This document shows positions 1 to 9,766 of a DNA stretch of 64,000 nt, piece after piece; the stretch's first letter is position 1, and the number at the start of each line of letters is the position of its first letter. The notes under the pieces are model-generated. The model saw only the letters and a program-made list of their open reading frames with translations. It had not been told where the DNA came from and made no database searches. This stretch comes from Labilibacter sediminis (lineage in GTDB: Bacteria; Bacteroidota; Bacteroidia; Bacteroidales; Marinilabiliaceae): contig NZ_VCHY01000025.1 in assembly GCF_005877885.1 (NCBI RefSeq), positions 22,667 to 86,666 on the forward strand, in the 5' to 3' direction. A program made the position numbers and the translations under genes.

Positions 1-341
1 GTTACAAGCAGGTATGCTAAAAAAACATATAAGAGCACAAAGACCAACAATAGTTTTAATAACATTGGAGAAGATGCCTTTACAATATGGGTTTTCTCTT
101 TTCCTTCTTCAATCTGCCTTTCTCGCCATAACATCCAACCAATAATACTCACTACCAAATAATATAATTGTAGAATCATATCGGCATACAAATGTGTTTT
201 AAAAAACACAATCATATAGAACAATGAAGATAATATCCCCATTGGCCAAAGCCATATTTTTTGATTCACCGAAAAGTATAAATAAATAAGAGCAGCAATA
301 AAACCTACCCATTCAATCCAGGACAGTTGAAATTCCATCAT
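1..341 (-). CDS. pnuC: PnuC-type nicotinamide riboside/mononucleoside transporter (partial)
   Basis: The C-terminal part runs off the left edge; about 113 residues are visible. They begin with tandem methionines (ATGATG) immediately after the TAA of the upstream protease gene. The visible protein has an early W-x-E-W-x-G segment, hydrophobic stretches, and an N-Q-K-x-W-L-W-P-x-G motif followed by a further membrane helix, which is the layout of the PnuC family of inner-membrane vitamin transporters. PnuC takes up nicotinamide riboside for NAD synthesis; related PnuT members take thiamine, and the substrate cannot be decided from this half. No riboswitch-like structure lies just upstream because the gene is translationally coupled to the S41 protease gene. 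Confidence 0.8.
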   Translation of the reverse strand, partial: MMEFQLSWIEWVGFIAALIYLYFSVNQKIWLWPMGILSSLFYMIVFFKTHLYADMILQLYYLVVSIIGWMLWRERQIEEGKEKTHIVKASSPMLLKLLLVFVLLYVFLAYLLV

Positions 342-1925
342 TTATTTTAACAAATTTGAGTATAATGATTCTGAACTTAGAATTTCAATGGCTTTTGAAT
401 ATGCTTCTGTTGTTGGATTTATGGTTTGAAAATATTCACTTGGCGTCCATAAACTCCTTGCAATTAATGCCTTAATTTGAGACTTGAGCATTGACATTGA
501 AACCTTTAATTCTTCAACATCGGAGCTTAATTCTTCTTTTTTCGCCTCCTCAAGCAACATATCAACAACCTCATTATCAACAACAAAACCACTGCTGTAA
601 GAAGAATAATCTTTATACCTCTTCTCTAATTCGTTACGATGATTATCAATATAATTTAAAATAAAACGGTTCAAAATACCATAAGCAATAAGATCACGAT
701 AATAATCTGAATAACCAGTAGTATCAATCGGAATCAACATATCTGGTGTTATTCCTCCTCCTCCATAAACCAATCGTTGATTAACGCGGGTATAATACTT
801 TTCTCCACACTCATAGTCAACACTATCATTACTTAATTCTTCGGATTGATTATATCGCTGAAAGATCTCTCGATTATACGCATCATGATCGTTAGAGTAT
901 GGCTTCTGAATACTTCTGCCGGCAGGTGTATAATATTTTGCAATTGTTAATCTTATTACCGAACCATCCTGTAAATTCAAAGGGCGTTGTACCAAACCTT
1001 TTCCAAAACTTCTCCGTCCTAAAATAATCCCTCTATCCCAATCCTGAATGGCACCTGAAACAATTTCACTAGCTGATGCAGAACCTTCATCTATTAAAAC
1101 AACAACTTTCCCTTTTTTAAACAATCCACTACTCGATGAAAGATAATCTTTACGAGGGCTGGTTAATCCTTCGGTATAAACCACTAAATTATCGCCTCCC
1201 AGAAACTCATCAGCCACATCTATTGCTGCTTTTAAATACCCTCCAGGATTTCCACGCAAATCGAGTATTAAATTATCCATCCCCTGACTATTCAATTTCT
1301 TTAAGGCGCCTTCCACCTCTTTATGTGTGGTGGCAGAAAACTGATTAATCTTGATATAACCTATTTCGGGCGTTGCCATATAAGAAGCTTCAACGCTATA
1401 AATTGGAATTTTATCACGTTCAATCGAAAACTTAATAACATCCTTAATCCCTCGTCTAATTACTTCTATATCTACTATTGTACCTTTTTTTCCTTTAAGC
1501 TTAGCAAATACATCACTGTTTTTAAGCCCAATACCTGCCACATTTTCGCCATCAATATTTATAATACGATCACCGGCTCGTACACCTACCTTTTCGGAAG
1601 GACCTCCTGAAATAGGAGATATAACCATTAATGTATCATTAAAAATATTAAACTGTATTCCAATTCCTTCAAAACTACCATCGAGGGGCTCTGTTAACCT
1701 TGCAATTTCTTCTTTAGATATATATTGAGAATGAGGATCCAAATTTTTTAACATTCCAACAATGGCATCTTCAACCAACTTTTCATCATTAACAGAATCA
1801 ACATAAAATGTTGAGATAAGCTTATAAGCCAAATTAAGCTTTTGAATTTCCTGATTAAAATCTTGTGCATTTAATGATAATCCGGTTATCATTAAATAAA
1901 CACATATGAAAATATATCTGATCAT
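342..1925 (-). CDS. S41 family carboxy-terminal processing protease (CtpA/Prc-like)
   Basis: Periplasmic serine protease of the tail-specific protease family, expected to clip C-termini of exported proteins. The open frame can start at a GTG at 1946, but the ATG at 1925 gives a clean signal peptide (about residues 1-21, ending L-N-A-Q) and a 527-residue protein, so I chose it. A PDZ domain (about 65-165, with the G-x-G-I-Q-F start) is followed by the S41 core. The catalytic serine lies in G-S-A-S-A-S-E near residue 280 and the catalytic lysine in S-F-G-K-G-L about 25 residues later, both intact. An R-G-N-P-G-G motif precedes them. A long helical C-terminal tail follows. The pnuC ATG directly abuts its stop codon, so the two are co-transcribed. 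Confidence 0.9.
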   Translation of the reverse strand: MIRYIFICVYLMITGLSLNAQDFNQEIQKLNLAYKLISTFYVDSVNDEKLVEDAIVGMLKNLDPHSQYISKEEIARLTEPLDGSFEGIGIQFNIFNDTLMVISPISGGPSEKVGVRAGDRIINIDGENVAGIGLKNSDVFAKLKGKKGTIVDIEVIRRGIKDVIKFSIERDKIPIYSVEASYMATPEIGYIKINQFSATTHKEVEGALKKLNSQGMDNLILDLRGNPGGYLKAAIDVADEFLGGDNLVVYTEGLTSPRKDYLSSSSGLFKKGKVVVLIDEGSASASEIVSGAIQDWDRGIILGRRSFGKGLVQRPLNLQDGSVIRLTIAKYYTPAGRSIQKPYSNDHDAYNREIFQRYNQSEELSNDSVDYECGEKYYTRVNQRLVYGGGGITPDMLIPIDTTGYSDYYRDLIAYGILNRFILNYIDNHRNELEKRYKDYSSYSSGFVVDNEVVDMLLEEAKKEELSSDVEELKVSMSMLKSQIKALIARSLWTPSEYFQTINPTTEAYSKAIEILSSESLYSNLLK

Positions 1926-1993
1926 TTTATACAAAATTTGAAACACAATTTAAAAGGGATAAGTATTGTTTACACTCTATATCAGAGCCAATA

Positions 1994-2001
1994 CAAATAT
2001 A
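1994..2001 (-). promoter_or_regulatory. Putative -7 element for the S41 protease-pnuC unit
   Basis: Reading the minus strand, TATATTTG matches the Bacteroidetes -7 consensus TAnnTTTG. It lies about 70 nt upstream of the chosen ATG. No good TTG is found 19-20 nt further upstream, so only half the promoter is supported. Confidence 0.35.
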
Positions 2002-2032
2002 GAAACTATACGCTAAACACTATTCCATAAAC

Positions 2033-2064
2033 AAAAAAAGACCGGAATTGTTCCGGTCTTTTTT
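2033..2064 (-). terminator. Rho-independent terminator of guaA
   Basis: A 9-bp perfect stem AGACCGGAA/TTCCGGTCT with a 3-nt loop is flanked by A and T runs. It sits 7 nt after the guaA stop and is symmetric, but only guaA points into it. Confidence 0.9.
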
Positions 2065-2070
2065 GTATGC

Positions 2071-3600
2071 TTATTCCCACTCAATTGTTGCTGGTGGTTT
2101 TGAACTTATATCATAAACAACGCGATTAACACCTTTCACTTTGTTAATAATATCATTGGAGACTTTAGCTAAAAATTCATACGGTAAATGAACCCAATCA
2201 GCAGTCATACCATCTGTTGAAGAAACGGCTCTTAACGCAACTACCTTTTCATATGTGCGCTCATCGCCCATTACTCCCACTGAATTAACAGGTAAAAGCA
2301 TTACTCCTGCTTGCCAAACTTCATCATACAAATCATTATCTTTTAATCCTTGAATAAAGATATGATCCACCTCCTGAAGAATATCCACTTTCTCTTGAGT
2401 AATATCACCTAGAATACGAATAGCTAAACCAGGGCCCGGGAAAGGATGACGTCCTAACAAGGAAGGAGAAATCCCCATGGCCTTACCAACTCGACGTACT
2501 TCATCCTTAAATAATAAGTTTAAAGGCTCAACCACTTTAAGTTCCATATCATCTGGTAACCCTCCAACATTATGGTGCGACTTAATGGTAGCAGATGGTC
2601 CGTTAACAGAAACAGATTCAATGACATCTGGATATATTGTACCCTGACCTAACCACTTAACACCTTCAATTTTACCAGCCTCTTTATCAAATGTCTCAAT
2701 AAATACACGACCAATAATCTTACGCTTTGTTTCCGGATCAGATACGCCAGCCAATTCATCTAAAAATGCTTTTTTAGCATCTACACCAATAACATTTAAG
2801 CCCATGTGTTTGTATGAATCCAACACATTTTCATACTCGTTTTTACGTAATAAACCATTATCAACGAAAATACAAGTTAAGTTATCACCTATGGCTTTGT
2901 GTAACAGTACACCAGCAACTGTTGAATCTACTCCACCGGAAAGTCCAAGAACAACCTTATCATTTCCCAATTTAGCTTTCAACCCAGCTACGGTTGAATC
3001 TACAAAAGAACTTGGCGTCCAATCCTGAGAACATCCACAAATAGTTACAATAAAGTTATGCAGAATAGTTTTTCCATCTGTTGAGTGATAAACTTCAGGG
3101 TGGAACTGCATCGCAAATGTAGTTTCGCCTTCAATTTTATATGCGGCAACTTTTACATCAGCAGTACTAGCTATAATTTTATAATTATCTGGCAGGCTAA
3201 CAATGGTATCTCCATGCGACATCCACACTTGCGAATCGTCAGGCACACCTGTCATCAACTCATTATCTTTATCAATAAAGCCTAAATTGGCTCTTCCGTA
3301 CTCACGCGTATTTGAAGGTTTAACTTCACCTCCGTAATTTTGAGCCAAATACTGAGCTCCAAAACAAACACCAAGCAAAGGTAGCTTTCCCTTTATTTCT
3401 GATAAATCAGGAGCCGGAGCATTTTCATCCCTAACACTATAAGGACTTCCGGAAAGAATTACTCCTTTTACAGTACTATCCATTTCTGGTATTGAGTGAT
3501 ACGGGTGAATCTCACAATACACATTGATTTCTCTTACCCTTCTGGCGATCAATTGGGTATATTGAGACCCAAAATCAAGAATTATTATTTTCTCTTGCAT
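2071..3600 (-). CDS. guaA: GMP synthase (glutamine-hydrolysing)
   Basis: Converts XMP to GMP using glutamine and ATP, the last step of de novo guanine nucleotide synthesis in the cytosol. The N-terminal class I amidotransferase domain (about 1-190) has the nucleophile motif G-V-C-F-G-A-Q and the F-H-P-E-V catalytic His/Glu. The ATP pyrophosphatase domain carries the P-loop L-S-G-G-V-D-S-T, and the C-terminal dimerisation domain ends in P-P-A-T-I-E-W-E, as is usual. I start at the ATG at 3600 (509 aa); a GTG at 3663 would add 21 residues not found in the family and lies upstream of a -7 box at 3641-3648. A terminator follows. Confidence 0.97.
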   Translation of the reverse strand: MQEKIIILDFGSQYTQLIARRVREINVYCEIHPYHSIPEMDSTVKGVILSGSPYSVRDENAPAPDLSEIKGKLPLLGVCFGAQYLAQNYGGEVKPSNTREYGRANLGFIDKDNELMTGVPDDSQVWMSHGDTIVSLPDNYKIIASTADVKVAAYKIEGETTFAMQFHPEVYHSTDGKTILHNFIVTICGCSQDWTPSSFVDSTVAGLKAKLGNDKVVLGLSGGVDSTVAGVLLHKAIGDNLTCIFVDNGLLRKNEYENVLDSYKHMGLNVIGVDAKKAFLDELAGVSDPETKRKIIGRVFIETFDKEAGKIEGVKWLGQGTIYPDVIESVSVNGPSATIKSHHNVGGLPDDMELKVVEPLNLLFKDEVRRVGKAMGISPSLLGRHPFPGPGLAIRILGDITQEKVDILQEVDHIFIQGLKDNDLYDEVWQAGVMLLPVNSVGVMGDERTYEKVVALRAVSSTDGMTADWVHLPYEFLAKVSNDIINKVKGVNRVVYDISSKPPATIEWE

Positions 3601-3640
3601 TAAACAGGGGTTTAATGATTTATAAATACTAAATTTTCGG

Positions 3641-3648
3641 CAAATATA
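3641..3648 (-). promoter_or_regulatory. Putative -7 element of guaA
   Basis: TATATTTG on the minus strand fits TAnnTTTG, and transcription would start near 3634, leaving a leader of about 34 nt before the ATG at 3600. It argues against the longer GTG start at 3663. No clear -33 TTG is present. Confidence 0.4.
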
Positions 3649-3678
3649 GCTATTAAAATTCACATTTAGCTATAAACA

Positions 3679-4599
3679 CTAAAGTATGCTCACTACATCT
3701 CCTTCTTTAGCTAATTGCGCATCAGGAAACACCATTTGAGCTTCATCCAAGAAAGGTTTTAACGATTTATATCGTGATGAAAAATGACCTATTAATAACA
3801 TACCTACTCCGGCTTTTATAGCAATCTTTGCAGCCTGCTCTGCTGTAGCATGATAAGTTTTTTTAGCTAATTTTTCTTTATCCTTAGTAAAGGTTGATTC
3901 ATGATACAATACATCAACACCTTTTATCTGATCAATAATTTTCTCGGTATACTTTGTGTCGGTACAAAAAGCGTATGACCTTATAGGAGGCGGATCTAAA
4001 GTAATTTCACGATTTGCCATTAACCTGCCATCCGCATTTAAAAAGTCTTCTCCTTTTTTTATGGATAGAATTTCTTTGATTGACGGTTTATGCACAAATA
4101 CAAACTCTTTTCTTATTTTCCGCTCTTCCGGTTTTTCTCTAAACAAAAAACCAACAGTGGGTATCCTGTGTATTAAAGGAATTGTTTCTACCTCTAAATG
4201 CTTATCTGAATAAATAACCTGCTTCTGTTTTGTATCAAATGGCTCAAAAACCACTTTATACGGAAGGTCTTTACAAAAATAATCAAGTTGAGGTTGAAAT
4301 ACCTTTTCCAGCTCCGGATGAGCATGCAAATAAAGGTTTGTTTTTCGTCCCATTAATCCCAGGGTTGAGATTAACCCGATTAAACCAAAACAATGATCTC
4401 CATGTAGATGAGAGATAAATATATGATCAATTTTGGTAAACTTGATCTTATTTTTGCGTAACTGAATTTGCGTACCTTCTCCACAATCGATTAAAAAAAA
4501 CCGCTCAGACACATTGAGCATCTGAGCGGTTGGATATCTTTCAGAAGTTGGTAAAGCTGAGTTACTCCCTAAGATGGTAATTGAAAATGTTTTAGACAT
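3679..4599 (-). CDS. rnz: Ribonuclease Z (tRNA 3' endonuclease)
   Basis: Removes the 3' trailer of tRNA precursors. The 306-residue protein is a metallo-beta-lactamase fold of the short RNase Z type, with the zinc motif S-H-L-H-G-D-H-C-F-G near residue 62, an early C-G-E-G-T-Q motif and a later H-A-T-A-E-Q segment (about 240) containing the conserved catalytic His. The lone tRNA-Asp in this window does not encode CCA, which fits an organism needing RNase Z plus CCA addition. Its ATG overlaps the stop of the upstream STAS gene by one base (TAATG), so translation is coupled. Confidence 0.95.
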   Translation of the reverse strand: MSKTFSITILGSNSALPTSERYPTAQMLNVSERFFLIDCGEGTQIQLRKNKIKFTKIDHIFISHLHGDHCFGLIGLISTLGLMGRKTNLYLHAHPELEKVFQPQLDYFCKDLPYKVVFEPFDTKQKQVIYSDKHLEVETIPLIHRIPTVGFLFREKPEERKIRKEFVFVHKPSIKEILSIKKGEDFLNADGRLMANREITLDPPPIRSYAFCTDTKYTEKIIDQIKGVDVLYHESTFTKDKEKLAKKTYHATAEQAAKIAIKAGVGMLLIGHFSSRYKSLKPFLDEAQMVFPDAQLAKEGDVVSIL

Positions 4600-4952
4600 T
4601 ATTTTTCAATGGCTTTCCTCATTAATTCAACACCTTCATCAAGATTACTGGCAATTGTTAAAACAGAATCTAACTGCGAAACAGAAATTAATCTTTCTAC
4701 TGCAGGTTGCAATCCTGATAAAACAAATGCACCATCAGCATTTTTACACAATCTATTAGCTACAAGAATCGCACTCAATCCAGATGAATCACAATAGCTT
4801 GACTTTCCCAGGTCCAGAAGAATATTTTTTTCTCCATTTCCTGATAACAAAACAAGTTCAGATTTTAATGAAGGAGCTACATGCGTGTCCAACTTTTCTT
4901 TTAAAATCTGTATTAAAGTAAAATCATCTAGTTTATCTATCTTAAAGTCCAT
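4599..4952 (-). CDS. STAS-domain protein (anti-sigma factor antagonist-like)
   Basis: A 117-residue single STAS domain similar to SpoIIAA/RsbV. The phospho-acceptor region is seen as Y-C-D-S-S-G-L-S-A near residue 58. Family members are switched by serine phosphorylation and bind an anti-sigma kinase or another partner. No kinase or sigma factor lies next to it. It sits 42 nt downstream of rpsA and is coupled to rnz by a one-base overlap, so it is probably expressed with translation/RNA genes. The partner is unknown; assignment to the fold is secure, to a pathway is not. Confidence 0.85.
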   Translation of the reverse strand: MDFKIDKLDDFTLIQILKEKLDTHVAPSLKSELVLLSGNGEKNILLDLGKSSYCDSSGLSAILVANRLCKNADGAFVLSGLQPAVERLISVSQLDSVLTIASNLDEGVELMRKAIEK

Positions 4953-4994
4953 TAGTTAAAAGATTTTATTGAATACTACTCTTTAACAGGTAAA

Positions 4995-6845
4995 TTACTT
5001 CTTCTCGTCAGCCTCCATTTGATCTTTTAGAGCCTGTAAGCTTGAAATATCACCTAATGTAGTCTTTTCTAGGTTATCTTTCAACTTCTTCACACCTTTT
5101 TTAGTAGTTTTTGCTTGTGTAGCTTTTTCTGAATCATCAGCAGCTTTTTTCACATCTTCAAAAACTCTTGAGTGAGAAAGAATTATACGCTTGGAAGCTT
5201 TGTTGAATTCAATTACTTTAAAATCAAGTTTTTCATCAACTTTAGCTTGCGCTCCGTCTTCTTTAACTAAGTGACGTGGAGTAGCGAAACCTTCAACACC
5301 GTAAGGAAGTGCAATTACAGCACCTTTGTCGAATAACTCAACAATAGTACCTTCATGAACTGAATCTACAGTAAATAAAGTTTCAAATACATCCCATGGA
5401 TTCTCCTCAAGTTGCTTGTGACCTAAGCTTAATCTTCTGTTTTCTTTGTCGATCTCAAGAACAACAACCTCAACTTCTTCACCTATAGAAGTAAATTCTG
5501 CCGGGTGCTTAATTTTCTTAGTCCAAGAAAGATCAGAAATATGGATAAGTCCGTCAATTCCTTCTTCAATCTCAACAAATACACCAAAGTTTGTGAAATT
5601 TCTAACTTTAGCTTTATGCTTAGAACCAACTGCGTAGCTTTCTTCAATTTTAGCCCAAGGATCAGCTTTTAATTGCTTAATACCTAAAGACATTTTACGC
5701 TCATCACGGTCTAAAGTAAGGATAGTAGCCTCAACCTCATCACCTACTTTTAGGAAGTCTTGTGCACTTCTTAAATGCTGCGACCATGACATTTCAGAAA
5801 CGTGGATTAATCCTTCTACACCAGGAGCGATTTCAACAAAAGCACCATAGTCAGCCATCACAACCACTTTTCCTTTAACTTTATCAGTTACTTTAAGCTC
5901 TGCATCTAACGAATCCCAAGGGTGAGATGTCAATTGTTTTAAACCTAAAGCAATACGTTTTTTCTCATCATCAAAATCAAGAATTACAACATTTAATTTT
6001 TGATCTAGTTGAACGATCTCTTCCGGGTGAGTTACGCGGCCCCATGAAAGGTCGGTAATGTGGATAAGTCCATCAACACCACCAAGGTCGATAAATACAC
6101 CGTAAGAAGTAATGTTTTTAACAGTTCCCTCAAGAACTTGTCCTTTTTCAAGCTTAGAAATAATATCTTTTTTCTGTTGCTCAAGCTCAGCTTCGATAAG
6201 CGCTTTATGAGAAACAACTACGTTTTTAAATTCAGGGTTAATTTTAACCACTTTGAACTCCATAGTTTTTCCTACATACATATCGTAGTCACGGATAGGT
6301 TTCACATCAATTTGTGAACCTGGAAGGAAAGCTTCAATTCCGAAAACATCTACAATCATACCACCTTTAGTACGACATTTGATGTAACCTTTGATAACTT
6401 CATCATTTTCTAAAGCAGCGTTAACACGATCCCAAGAACGTAATGCACGCGCTTTTTTGTGAGATAATACAAGTTGACCTTTTTTGTCTTCCTGGCTTTC
6501 TACATAAACCTCAACTTTATCGCCAACTGCTAACTCTGGATTGTAACGGAATTCATTTCTACTGATAATACCATCAGATTTGAAACCAATATTAATTACA
6601 ACTTCTCTTTTGGTTAATGCAATAACTTCACCTTCAATCACCTCTTTTTCTGAGATAGTAGAAAGAGTTTGGTCATACATTTTCTCTAAATCTTCTTTAG
6701 ATCCAGACTTTCCAAACACTTCTCCCTGCTCAAATTCATCCCAGTTAAAACTTGCATCAGAAGTTGTTGCATTAGACAATACTGCCTCATTTTTTGCTTC
6801 AGGAGTTTCGTTTACTTCCTGAGCGTTTTCGTTTACTTCACTCAT
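4995..6845 (-). CDS. rpsA: 30S ribosomal protein S1
   Basis: Binds mRNA on the 30S subunit. The 616-residue protein has six S1 (OB-fold) repeats, roughly at residues 66-135, 150-220, 236-305, 322-390, 407-476 and 494-560, several ending in the typical S-L-G-x-K-Q-L. It carries a long acidic N-terminal extension (about 60 residues) and a Lys-rich tail of about 50 residues, as in other Bacteroidetes S1 proteins. Bacteroidetes mRNAs mostly lack Shine-Dalgarno sites, so S1 is expected to matter more there for initiation. Codon use is that of a highly expressed gene. STAS, rnz and guaA follow in the same direction. Confidence 0.97.
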   Translation of the reverse strand: MSEVNENAQEVNETPEAKNEAVLSNATTSDASFNWDEFEQGEVFGKSGSKEDLEKMYDQTLSTISEKEVIEGEVIALTKREVVINIGFKSDGIISRNEFRYNPELAVGDKVEVYVESQEDKKGQLVLSHKKARALRSWDRVNAALENDEVIKGYIKCRTKGGMIVDVFGIEAFLPGSQIDVKPIRDYDMYVGKTMEFKVVKINPEFKNVVVSHKALIEAELEQQKKDIISKLEKGQVLEGTVKNITSYGVFIDLGGVDGLIHITDLSWGRVTHPEEIVQLDQKLNVVILDFDDEKKRIALGLKQLTSHPWDSLDAELKVTDKVKGKVVVMADYGAFVEIAPGVEGLIHVSEMSWSQHLRSAQDFLKVGDEVEATILTLDRDERKMSLGIKQLKADPWAKIEESYAVGSKHKAKVRNFTNFGVFVEIEEGIDGLIHISDLSWTKKIKHPAEFTSIGEEVEVVVLEIDKENRRLSLGHKQLEENPWDVFETLFTVDSVHEGTIVELFDKGAVIALPYGVEGFATPRHLVKEDGAQAKVDEKLDFKVIEFNKASKRIILSHSRVFEDVKKAADDSEKATQAKTTKKGVKKLKDNLEKTTLGDISSLQALKDQMEADEKK

Positions 6846-7359
6846 TTAAAAATCAATTAATTACTAGTAGTTAGACATTATATTTTGAAAATCAGGTGCA
6901 AAAGTACTAATTATTTATTTAATTCTAACATGATTAATCCACTAAAATCATTGTAAAAGATGTCTCCGGTGTTCACTACTAAACAAAAATGCCTTTTATT
7001 ATAAATCTCTTCACTTACGATTACCTGTTACCTTAAGCATTATTTAAATTTTAGATTTGGCAATACAAATAAATTTAGCGGCATTTAAACATCCATATAC
7101 AACTCATTACCAAACCCCTTCCTCGATACACCATTAAAAAAAATACAGGATTAACAACAATATGAAATTACATGAAGCTAATAATTACTAATTTTATTTA
7201 CATTTGAATTTTCATTGACAACTTAAGTTTCCTCTTTTTGAAGAATAACACTCAGGAGTCAATAAAGCATATATAATTAAATATCAATTCAATACATAAT
7301 CAAACAACTATCTTTTACGCATTTTGCATATGCATTAAAAAGATTAAAACTAAAATCAA
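6846..7359. other. Divergent intergenic region between rpsA and ugd
   Basis: 514 bp of AT-rich DNA with no plausible gene. It should hold the rpsA promoter (box at 6899-6906) and the promoter of the sugar-nucleotide genes. For ugd only a near-match to the -7 box (TATCTTTT, about 7309-7316) is visible. Nothing else is recognised. Confidence 0.6.
6899..6906 (-). promoter_or_regulatory. -7 element of rpsA
   Basis: TACTTTTG on the minus strand matches TAnnTTTG, about 54 nt upstream of the rpsA ATG. The -33 region contains only a weak TGTTA. The position suits a strong ribosomal-protein promoter with a short leader. Confidence 0.5.
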
Positions 7360-8688
7360 ATGAAAATTTCTATTGTTGGAACCGGGTATGTTGGTCTAGT
7401 ATCAGGAACATGTTTTTCCGATGTAGGTATTAATGTTACCTGTGTAGATATTGATAACACTAAAATTGAAAACCTAAAAAAAGGTATCATCCCTATCTAT
7501 GAGCCCGGACTTGAAACAATGGTGCGTAACAATGTTGAAAAAGGGCGACTGTTTTTTACCACCAGCCTTAAAGAATCGTTAGAACAAACTGATGTAGTTT
7601 TTATTGCTGTTGGAACCCCTCCGGATGAAGATGGAAGTGCCGATTTGAAATATGTTTTAGAGGTAGCCAGACAAATAGGTAAAAACATGACCAGCTATCT
7701 TGTAGTTGTTACAAAAAGTACCGTACCTATTGGAACTGCACAAAAAGTAAAAGCAGCCATTAACGATGAATTGGAAAAAAGAGGCGTTGAAATTGACTTT
7801 GATGTTGCATCAAATCCTGAATTTCTAAAAGAAGGTAATGCGATTGAAGATTTCTTAAGGCCCGACAGAATAGTTGTGGGAACAGAATCGGAAAGAGCAG
7901 AAAAAACTATGAGTCGTTTATATAAGCCATTTCTTTTAAACGGACATCCAATTATTTTTATGGATATACCTTCTGCTGAAATGACTAAATATGCTGCCAA
8001 TTCAATGCTTGCCACAAAAATTAGTTTTATGAACGACATGGCTAATCTTTGTGAGATTGTTGGAGCTGACATTACTTCCGTTAGAAAAGGAATAGGTTCT
8101 GATGCCCGAATCGGAAACAAGTTTATTTATGCTGGTGCAGGTTATGGTGGCTCGTGCTTCCCTAAAGATGTAAAAGCAATAATAAAAACAGCTGACGACA
8201 ATGGTTATAAGTTACGCATTTTACAATCTGTTGAAGACGTAAATCAAGACCAAAAACACATTCTTGTTAAGAAAATAAAAGAACAATTTGGCTCTAACTT
8301 GGAGAAAATGACTTTTGCCCTTTGGGGATTATCTTTTAAGCCTAAAACAGATGACATGCGAGAAGCTCCGGCTTTAGTGGTCATTGATGAACTAATTAAA
8401 TTAGGTGCCAAGGTAAAAGCATACGATCCCGTAGCTATGGAAGAAGCCGAAAGAATTTTAGGAGATAAGATTGAATATGGCGAAGATCCATATGATGTAT
8501 TAATTGATGCAGATGCCCTTATTGTAATAACGGAATGGCCTGAATTTAGAATTCCGAATTTTAAAGTAATCGAAAAACTACTTAAAAACAATGTTATTTT
8601 TGATGGCCGTAACATTTACGATCCTGCAGAAATGATTGAAAATGGATTTTCATATTACAGCATCGGAAGAAATGCTATGCACCCATAG
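7360..8688 (+). CDS. ugd: UDP-glucose 6-dehydrogenase
   Basis: Oxidises UDP-glucose to UDP-glucuronate with two NAD+. The 442-residue protein has the Rossmann motif V-G-T-G-Y-V-G-L at its start, the central UDPGDH dimerisation helix, and the catalytic cysteine in G-G-S-C-F-P-K-D (Cys266). The C-terminal UDP-binding domain shows F-K-P-K-T-D-D-M-R. Its product is the substrate of the next gene (UXS), so together they make UDP-xylose. A terminator-like hairpin separates them, so the second gene may be partly independent or attenuated. Confidence 0.96.
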   Translation: MKISIVGTGYVGLVSGTCFSDVGINVTCVDIDNTKIENLKKGIIPIYEPGLETMVRNNVEKGRLFFTTSLKESLEQTDVVFIAVGTPPDEDGSADLKYVLEVARQIGKNMTSYLVVVTKSTVPIGTAQKVKAAINDELEKRGVEIDFDVASNPEFLKEGNAIEDFLRPDRIVVGTESERAEKTMSRLYKPFLLNGHPIIFMDIPSAEMTKYAANSMLATKISFMNDMANLCEIVGADITSVRKGIGSDARIGNKFIYAGAGYGGSCFPKDVKAIIKTADDNGYKLRILQSVEDVNQDQKHILVKKIKEQFGSNLEKMTFALWGLSFKPKTDDMREAPALVVIDELIKLGAKVKAYDPVAMEEAERILGDKIEYGEDPYDVLIDADALIVITEWPEFRIPNFKVIEKLLKNNVIFDGRNIYDPAEMIENGFSYYSIGRNAMHP

Positions 8689-8708
8689 TATACAATAAAG
8701 AAATCACC

Positions 8709-8745
8709 AAGGCCATTCGATATAATATTATGAATGGCCTTTTTC
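8709..8745 (+). terminator. Rho-independent terminator after ugd
   Basis: Stem AAGGCCATTC/GAATGGCCTT (10 bp, perfect) with a 14-nt AT loop and a T run follows the ugd stop by 20 nt. It may limit read-through into the UXS gene. Confidence 0.8.
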
Positions 8746-8782
8746 ATAAAAACACAATAAAACAAAGCTAAATAATCACAGC

Positions 8783-9727
8783 ATGAAAAGGATACTTGTT
8801 ACAGGTGGAGCTGGATTCATAGGATCTCACCTATGTGAAAGACTGCTTAACGAAGGAAATGAAGTTATTTGTTTGGATAATTATTTTACAGGAAACAAAC
8901 AAAACATTATTCATCTACTCAACAACCCATACTTTGAATTAATAAGGCATGATGTAACACATCCATATTTCATTGAAGTTGATGAAATCTACAATTTAGC
9001 TTGCCCCGCCTCTCCCGTTCATTACCAGCACAATCCCATTAAAACCATTAAAACTTCTGTAATGGGTGCCATAAACATGCTTGGTTTGGCTAAACGAATT
9101 AACGCAAAAATATTACAAGCATCTACTTCCGAAGTATATGGAGATCCGAATATACATCCTCAGGATGAAAATTATTGGGGTAATGTAAATCCTATTGGAA
9201 TACGTTCCTGTTATGATGAAGGAAAACGCTGTGCTGAAAGTTTATTCTTTAATTACAACGCTCAAAACAACGTAGATATAAAGGTTATTAGAATCTTTAA
9301 CACCTACGGACCAAGAATGAATCCAAACGACGGTAGAGTTGTTTCTAATTTTATTGTTCAAGCATTAAAAGGCGAAGACATCACCATATTTGGAGATGGA
9401 ATGCAAACTCGAAGTTTTCAGTACGTTGATGACTTAGTGGAAGGAATGATCAGAATGATGAACTCTCGCAACGACTTTCTTGGACCTGTAAACATAGGAA
9501 ACCCTAACGAATTTACCATGCTTGAACTTGCTCAAGAGGTTATTAACTTAACCAATTCGAAATCTAAACTATCCTACATGCCATTACCTGCCGATGACCC
9601 AACTCAAAGGCAGCCAAATATTGACTTAGCTAAAAAAGAACTAAACAACTGGGAACCAACCGTTCAACTAAAAGAAGGATTGACAAAAACCATCGAGTAC
9701 TTTGATCATATTTTAAAAATGAAGTAA
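8783..9727 (+). CDS. UDP-glucuronate decarboxylase (UDP-xylose synthase)
   Basis: NAD-dependent extended short-chain dehydrogenase converting UDP-glucuronate to UDP-xylose. The 314-residue protein has G-G-A-G-F-I-G-S-H at the N-terminus, the [11 protein letters not shown] motif diagnostic of UXS, the catalytic Y-D-E-G-K pair (Tyr144, Lys148), and N-T-Y-G-P-R-M. These motifs separate it from dTDP-glucose 4,6-dehydratase (RfbB), which also belongs to this superfamily. It lies downstream of ugd, which supplies its substrate, and upstream of the rhamnose genes, pointing to surface or extracellular polysaccharide synthesis. Confidence 0.93.
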   Translation: MKRILVTGGAGFIGSHLCERLLNEGNEVICLDNYFTGNKQNIIHLLNNPYFELIRHDVTHPYFIEVDEIYNLACPASPVHYQHNPIKTIKTSVMGAINMLGLAKRINAKILQASTSEVYGDPNIHPQDENYWGNVNPIGIRSCYDEGKRCAESLFFNYNAQNNVDIKVIRIFNTYGPRMNPNDGRVVSNFIVQALKGEDITIFGDGMQTRSFQYVDDLVEGMIRMMNSRNDFLGPVNIGNPNEFTMLELAQEVINLTNSKSKLSYMPLPADDPTQRQPNIDLAKKELNNWEPTVQLKEGLTKTIEYFDHILKMK

Positions 9728-9766
9728 ATTAATCATCATATTAAATAACCCTAACAACTTAATATC

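Noticed and set aside
1926..1946. GTG start extending the S41 protease by seven residues
   Set aside because: It puts seven residues ahead of a clear signal peptide that starts at the ATG at 1925.
3601..3663. GTG start extending GuaA by 21 residues
   Set aside because: The extra residues have no counterpart in GMP synthases and a -7 box lies inside the extension.
8783..9727. dTDP-glucose 4,6-dehydratase (RfbB) as an explanation
   Set aside because: The N-L-A-C-P-A-S-P motif and the 314-residue length fit UDP-glucuronate decarboxylase, not RfbB.
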